This document shows, one piece after another, positions 59,095 through 64,000 of a stretch of DNA of 64,000 bases. Below the pieces are notes generated by a model. It was not told where the DNA came from, did no database searches, and saw only the letters and a program-made list of their open reading frames with translations. Every line of letters begins with the position of its first letter. Position 1 is the stretch's first letter. The DNA is from Cricetomys ansorgei (taxonomy: Eukaryota; Chordata; Mammalia; Rodentia; Nesomyidae): assembly GCA_026225945.1 (NCBI GenBank), contig JAMJFZ010001816.1, positions 950,001 through 1,014,000 of the forward strand, given 5' to 3'. A program made the translations under genes and the position numbers.

Positions 59095-59506
59095 GGGAAA
59101 ATCGTACTATGGCAATTGGCTCAATTAGGTTGTGAATGGAGGATGTTTGGTTTATGTGTGACATCTGTTCAATATCATAATTATACTGTTGCTGTAAATT
59201 TGTCACGGGACGGATGGGTCATCACAATTTGATGCTACTATGAGGGACCTAAGACTGGCCATTACACATGTCAATTCAACTCGTGTGGACTCGGGGTTGG
59301 ATTAAAGATGCTACCATGTATCTCAAAGAATGGGCTGGTCTGGGAACTATGGGAATTATGATGATTGCTTCTGTATTAATATGCTTTTGGTGCTTTGTAG
59401 AATGTATAGGCAGAGACAGCGAGATAATGCCATGATTATTCCAGCATTTGCTGCCCTTGATGTGAGACATTCCCCTGCAGCCTGGTTAGCAACGCTTAAA
59501 CAATAG
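59095..59506 (+). pseudogene. env: Env remnant (leader/SU scrap and TM subunit end)
   Basis: Short Env-like pieces lie in different frames. A surface-subunit-like scrap (VTSVQYHNYTVAVNLSRDGW, about 59157-59220) is followed by the end of the transmembrane subunit: a pre-membrane helix-like stretch (DLRLAITHVNSTRV, about 59243), a membrane-proximal GWIKDATMYLKEW, one hydrophobic membrane span (about 59334-59400), and a cytoplasmic tail (RQRQRDNAMIIPAF to LATLKQ) stopping at TAG 59504-59506. At least two frameshifts separate these pieces, and most of SU and the fusion-peptide region are absent. It is not functional. The TM layout fits env-bearing class II elements. Confidence 0.72.
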
Positions 59507-59858
59507 GCTATCGTTAGGTCGATGGTTGGTATGTAATATCCAACCCTCCTTTTGAATGTTGAGCTGTATGTTGTCAGAACCAATGCGACAGAAGTTCATT
59601 TCCACCACATGTCTCCCTTTTAGACAATTTAGGGCATGTGGCCTTTGCACCTTGAGGACTTGCTTCCATTGCACCAAGAATAGGCACATCCCTTATTCGA
59701 CCCAAGGTTAGCCTTTGCACATCTCAGAGGGTCTCCTCTTTGCACGAGATAAGGTAACCTGGGTATTTAGGACATGCTTAACTTCCTTGATCCTCACCTC
59801 CGTAGATGGAGGGGGATGATCGGTGACTTAGCATGTTCCTTTGTCTTTAATTTAATAT
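59507..59858 (+). other. Provirus 3' untranslated region
   Basis: Noncoding sequence between the Env stop and the polypurine tract. It has no recognisable domain and may contain export or packaging-type elements that cannot be identified by eye. Confidence 0.6.
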
Positions 59859-59870
59859 AAAAGGGGGAGA
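59859..59870 (+). other. Polypurine tract
   Basis: AAAAGGGGGAGA lies directly against the TGTTGGG start of the 3' LTR, the position of plus-strand DNA priming. Confidence 0.92.
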
Positions 59871-60228
59871 TGTTGGGAGCCGAGTTGAAACGCCATTACA
59901 AGATGGCGCCGGTTTCCTGATTCCAGGTTCTTCTTGCTCGCATTTGGAGTAATTGCTCACATTTGGAGTAATTGCTCACATTTGGAGTAAACAAGTTACA
60001 GCGCAGGCGCAGGTGAGCAGTCCTTGCCGCCTCCCTCCATGCTAATGAGGGTCTGGACGAGTATCCAATCATTGACGGTCACGTAGCCCTATGCTCTATA
60101 TAAGCAGGGTGCTTTTTGCAATCAGGGTCTTTGTTAACAACAATTAATTGAGCGGCTGTCCTCAATAAAGCGTAAACCAGAAGAATCCTGTGTGTGGCGT
60201 CTTCCTTGCAGGCGAGGCGGGCGTCCAC
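59871..60228 (+). repeat. 3' LTR of IAP-like provirus
   Basis: 358 bp, same organisation as the 5' LTR (19-bp repeats 59941-59991, TATATAA 60097-60103, AATAAA 60164-60169). Ten substitutions and a 1-bp deletion separate it from the 5' LTR. Five of the ten lie in about 21 bases at the start of R. Confidence 0.97.
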
Positions 60229-60234
60229 ATTAAG
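60229..60234. repeat. Provirus target-site duplication, right (TTAAGC)
   Basis: Exact partner of 57394-57399. Confidence 0.95.
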
Positions 60235-60520
60235 CCTCTACATTTATATTCACGGACAAATGCTACTGTCAACCTTAAACAAAGAAACATTTCTTGGCAG
60301 TGAATGAAGGTAAATTCAAAGACTCATGGCTACAAAAGATTCTAAGAATAAAGTTAAGAACATAGCCAGAGACAAGAGACTTACACTATCCATTTCAGTC
60401 AGACAACATTGTAGAAGAGAGGATAGAAAGAAAGAGGTATGACACATAGAAAGGAATAGTGAACTACCATCTCTCAGTGAGATACAGCTATGGTAACCAC
60501 AAACTCAGCAACTGTGTATA
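60229..60520 (+). repeat. Dispersed repeat G, right part
   Basis: Continues the repeat interrupted by the provirus. GTGAATGAAGGTAAATTCAA and AGACTCATGGCTAC align with 47203-47225. The outer limit is uncertain. Confidence 0.55.
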
Positions 60521-61344
60521 CTAGAACTGGATTTATAGAGTTGTGCCACCTTCCTATCAGTTATAAGTCATGGCACAGCATCTCAGAAGACCTTACAATA
60601 TATTGCTGATCTATTGGCAATGAACAGATTCTTGATGAAGAAGGGCATAGTACCTGGTTGCATACCCATCAGTGAGACCACCAGGCTCCTATAGTTATTT
60701 CAAAACTCAGCACAACATATAAAATATGATTTTTTTGTGGCACACTAAATAAGACTCAATAAACAGAGGACAGAGCTTTATACAAAGGATTGGGGAGCTG
60801 CTAGGGGTAAGAGAAAAATAGAACAAAGTCAGAGGAGGAAAAAAAAAAAACAGAATGCACAAATGAACATGTATAGAATTGTGGAAGAAGAAAAATTACC
60901 AATAATAAAAATAAAAATGTGAAAGAGTATTTATAATAAGAAATATTAGAAAAGGATAGTATTGAAGTCAAGAATTAAGGAAAATGTTAAGCTCCAGAAG
61001 AAATATGAATTTTCAAGCTGCTTTCTACCAATATGGATATAATAAACAAGTACAATTATTCAATTATAGAACATTTGTGATTTTGCCAGTTCTGCAGTCT
61101 TCTACTACCTTACTCCAAGCACCCTTGGTTGGATTCAGTAGAGCTGTACAGTTTTTGAGCTTATTAATTCTGCAGGCTTAGAGAAGGGCCTCATCTAATC
61201 TTTAGTATGACAACCTCATTATTGCATATAGTATCCCTGTGAACACATTACCTCCTTTCTCCTCTTGACTCTGTGATAGCTTTCTCCTTTGTCAGTTCTA
61301 TTATTAGCTCATCCAACCAGTGTCTACGCAGCAGCTATAGTGAT
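60521..61344. other. Unassigned DNA
   Basis: An A run lies at 60840-60850. The 65-codon frame at 60984-61181 is chance-like. Parts may belong to repeat G. Confidence 0.4.
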
Positions 61345-61880
61345 TCTTTTATTTAGTTAAAATATAATTACATTGTTTTTCCCTTTCTTCTCCCTCCTAC
61401 CTCTCCTATGTTTGCCCCCTCCAAAACTGACCATTTTGTTGTTGTTGTTATTGTTTTCCTTACCCATTGTTGCAATACATGTAAATGAATAAATATAAGT
61501 AACACCTGAATACTCCATTCGGTGGGCCTGAATGTATATGTATGTATGGCTAACCACTTTGTATGGAATAACCAACCAGAGGATTTAACCCTTTACAAAA
61601 TGAATTTTCCCTCTCAAATCAATTATTAATTCCTTGTGGGATTTATCAAAAAGTGAGATTCATGGAATTTCTCCTTTATGTGTTGGGAATTTAACTTCTG
61701 TTGGTATGGTTCAGGTCTTGTTTAAGCTCTTATGTTGTTGAGATTCCATGAATGAAGCTTCACTGTCACGACTAGAAGAAACAGTCTCACAAAATATTTT
61801 CTGGTCTCTCTCTCACAATCTTTCTACCCTTTCATCTGTGATTCCCTTGAGACTTAGGTATAGGAATTGTAGTGTAGGTA
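61345..61880. repeat. Dispersed rodent repeat (LINE-3'-end-like)
   Basis: TTGTTTTCCTTACCCATTGT, GGCTAACCACTTTGTATGGA, GGTCTTGTTTAAGCTCTTAT and CACAATCTTTCTACCC follow the order of a common rodent repeat, recognised by pattern memory only. The adjoining repeat-F copy may be part of the same composite. Confidence 0.5.
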
Positions 61881-61885
61881 TATTG

Positions 61886-62232
61886 CTGTCTCAGTTAGGG
61901 TTTTATTGATGTTGACAGATATCTGGATTCTTACAACTATTATGAATGAAAACACTTCTTCAGGACTGTCTTAAATTTCAGAGTTTTAGTCCATTGTCAT
62001 CATGGCAGGAAGCATGGCAGCATGCAGGCAGACATTATACTGGAGAAAGAGCTGAGAGTTCTACATCTGGGTCAGCAGTTAGCAGGAGTGTGGCAGCACT
62101 GAACCTGGCTTGAGCTTCTGAATCATCAAAACCCTCCGTGGAGTGACACAGTTTCTCCAGTATGACCACACCTCCTAATAGTGCCACTCCCTGTGATCCA
62201 ATGGGGGCCATTTTCATTCAAACCACCATAAT
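61886..62232 (-). repeat. Dispersed rodent repeat F, copy 3
   Basis: Reversed copy. Starts CTGTCTCAGTTAGGGTTTTA, then CATCATGGCAGGAAGCATGG, GGAGAAAGAGCTGAGAGTTC, CCACACCTCCTAATAGTGCC and ends near ATTCAAACCACCATAATTAC. It is the best preserved copy here. Confidence 0.8.
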
Positions 62233-62864
62233 TACTTAGGATTAGGCATCCCATGGTCAGTTATTTTCTGTATATGTCAATAAGAGACATAATCCATGCT
62301 TATTAATATTAACATTTGCTTTACTGAAATGTTATATTTATTTTCTATTGATAAAATATTTCAATAAACGACAAATCAAATTATTGTCTCTATTAAACCT
62401 AGTTGAATAGGGAAGTAAAAGGAACTATCAGAAGAAAATATTTAGCAATGTTATCTTTTCACAGCATAACATGAAACATTCAAGAATTGTCTCTGGGGTT
62501 CATTTTCACTACTTACAAGGTAAGAAACTAATCTCATCTTTTGGTCTGCAAAATAATATAAATTTTACTTAGTATTTTTCACACCTTTTGTGTATTTTAT
62601 TGAAGAAGTCATAAAGACACCTGTTCTATACTTAATATTCTACTGGCTCAATTAAAATTGATAAATGTTAAGAAATTTAAAACATGAAGTTTCCATAGAG
62701 TTGCAATAACTTGCTATTTCTATAGATATGTACAAATTGAACATCAAGTGGAACCCATATCATTAATGTTTTGAAATTCCACTTGTCTAATCTAATGAGG
62801 TGAAAGTAACACTTTCTTATTAAGTTTTTCTCATGTAACATTTATATTCTACACATGACCTAGT
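62233..62864. other. AT-rich DNA, nothing recognised
   Basis: No signal seen. Confidence 0.4.
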
Positions 62865-62970
62865 AAGTATACTCCCATTTTCAGATCAGATCATGAAACT
62901 GAAGTTTGGAGATGCTGCTTTCTCCCCTAAAGTCATTCGCATGCTAAAACTTGGGGTGACTTCTACTAGG
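62865..62970 (+). repeat. MIR SINE fragment
   Basis: ACTCCCATTTTCAGATCAGA, CATGAAACTGAAGTTTGGAG and TAAAGTCATTCGCATGCTAA match the MIR order (CCCATTTTACAGATGAGGAA-type core, then the conserved 3' part). Confidence 0.6.
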
Positions 62971-64000
62971 ATACTTCTGATAGTATTTATATTGTGTTTC
63001 TTACTATATTAAATTTCAAGCAGTAAGATACTTTTTATACTTCTTCATTCTTGAGAATTTCTTAGAAATATACAATGAAATATAATCACATTCAACCACA
63101 GTTTTTCTCTTCTAATTTTTCCATATTCTCACCAACATGCCCTGCTCTGAATCTTTGAACATCATATTTTGTTGTGTTTTGTTTTGATTCTGATAACTCA
63201 CAAAGTACAATTACTGTTGCCCATATGTCCTTGAAAGGTGATTCTTTTGAGTATATGCCTAAGACACTTGAGGTGTGTGGTATTCTCTCACAGCCTTATA
63301 TGAGTGTGGCAACCTGAATTATCATAAGAAATGCAATGTTTAATACTCTTCGAAATTGTAAGCTGCATGTCATAAAACTTTAATATTAAGACATCTACAA
63401 CCAAATAAATCAGTTCTTAAGGTCACTTGATTTTCAGAACATGTTCATTGCTTAAGTCATCTTTGTATCAATAAAAGTAAACTGTACTGTAGTTAATATC
63501 AAAAGTGCACAGAGCATACTCTGCCAATTACTTAATCTCATTACAAAAAAATAGTACTCTGTATTTGACACCTGTCAAAAACTTAGTTGACAGACTTCTT
63601 TTTTTCAATCTACTACACTTTCTAAGAATCAAATCAATGTGTCCAATTTATTATTCATAATTTGCATAGCATGCTTATAGCTTTATTTTAAGTTTATCTT
63701 CTATTTTCTCATCATGGACTTTTAGTATTTACCAGAAGTAAAAGAGGAAATTATATTACTTATTCATAATTTTCTATAAATAATTTATTTAATCATTCAT
63801 TAATTCATAGAAAACTGTACACAAAATACTAAGACAGCTAGCTCAACTTTTAAACAATAATCAAACAGAGAAATATTTTATCATCTGTTTTACTGTAATC
63901 ATTAGATTGTGTGAATTTGTCACAAAATCCAACTATAAGAAAATCTCATTTTTTAATTAGTTTAAAAAATGCTGTGTAGTAATTTCCTCCATGTCACTGT
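62971..64000. other. AT-rich DNA, nothing recognised
   Basis: No gene, RNA or repeat recognised to the window end. Confidence 0.4.

Larger units (their letters stand above)
57400..60228 (+). mobile_element. IAP-like class II provirus, internally deleted
   Basis: 2,829-bp provirus: 5' LTR, tRNA-Phe primer-binding site, hydrophobic Gag leader, Gag-like/integrase/Env-leader chimeric frame, broken Env transmembrane remnant, polypurine tract, 3' LTR, all inside a 6-bp duplication. The TGTTGGGAGCCG LTR start, the AAGATGGCGCC site and the tRNA-Phe primer are hallmarks of IAP elements. Env-like sequence points to the env-bearing (IAPE-like) branch. Compared with the roughly 7-8 kb of a complete element, capsid, protease, reverse transcriptase, most of integrase and most of env are missing. 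It cannot be autonomous but keeps the cis signals for transcription and reverse transcription. The low LTR divergence (10 substitutions and one indel) makes it the youngest-looking insertion in the window. Confidence 0.93.

Overview
This is a 64 kb stretch of AT-rich, intergenic or intronic DNA from a muroid rodent. The evidence is the repeat content: 7SL-derived B1 SINEs, tRNA-derived B2/B3 and B4/ID SINEs, rodent L1 sequence, and class II endogenous retrovirus (ERV) sequence, including an intracisternal A-particle (IAP)-type provirus primed by tRNA-Phe. The species cannot be fixed from sequence reading alone. I found no functional host gene: no intact host ORF, no convincing exon series, and no tRNA, rRNA or known ncRNA gene. 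Most open frames are 60-105 codons and fit chance expectation or repeat sequence.

Layout. 0-20 kb: AT-rich DNA with old SINEs and AT microsatellites, plus one solo-LTR-like element (about 6.0-7.1 kb) flanked by an exact 6-bp target duplication. 20-30 kb: a second copy of that LTR family, and an antisense, heavily decayed class II ERV fragment (about 24.9-27.1 kb) covering protease and reverse transcriptase. 30-40 kb: a candidate conserved noncoding element (about 30.6-30.86 kb), an L1 ORF2 fragment with an opposed L1 piece at its 5' side (33.5-35.1 kb), a long probable rodent repeat, and a 130-bp segment present twice 1.56 kb apart. 40-56 kb: LTR copies three and four, L1 3'-end sequence, compound microsatellites, faint MIR remnants and a CTCF-like motif.

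The main object is the provirus at 57,400-60,228. It has two 358/359-bp LTRs that differ at 10 positions plus one 1-bp indel, a 6-bp TTAAGC target duplication, a tRNA-Phe primer-binding site, and a polypurine tract. Its interior is only 2.1 kb. A hydrophobic Gag leader is followed, in another frame, by a 353-codon chimeric frame that joins Gag-like sequence to the integrase C-terminal domain and then to an Env-leader-like tail. Broken Env transmembrane sequence follows. Nearly all of gag-pro-pol and most of env are deleted, so the element cannot be autonomous. It lies inside an older dispersed repeat, and an uninterrupted relative of that repeat is at about 47.1 kb.

The elements do not form a pathway. 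The window is a record of successive insertions: MIR, then L1 and B-type SINEs, then class II ERVs, with the IAP-type provirus apparently the youngest. SINE and LINE boundaries below were judged by eye and may be off by tens of bases.
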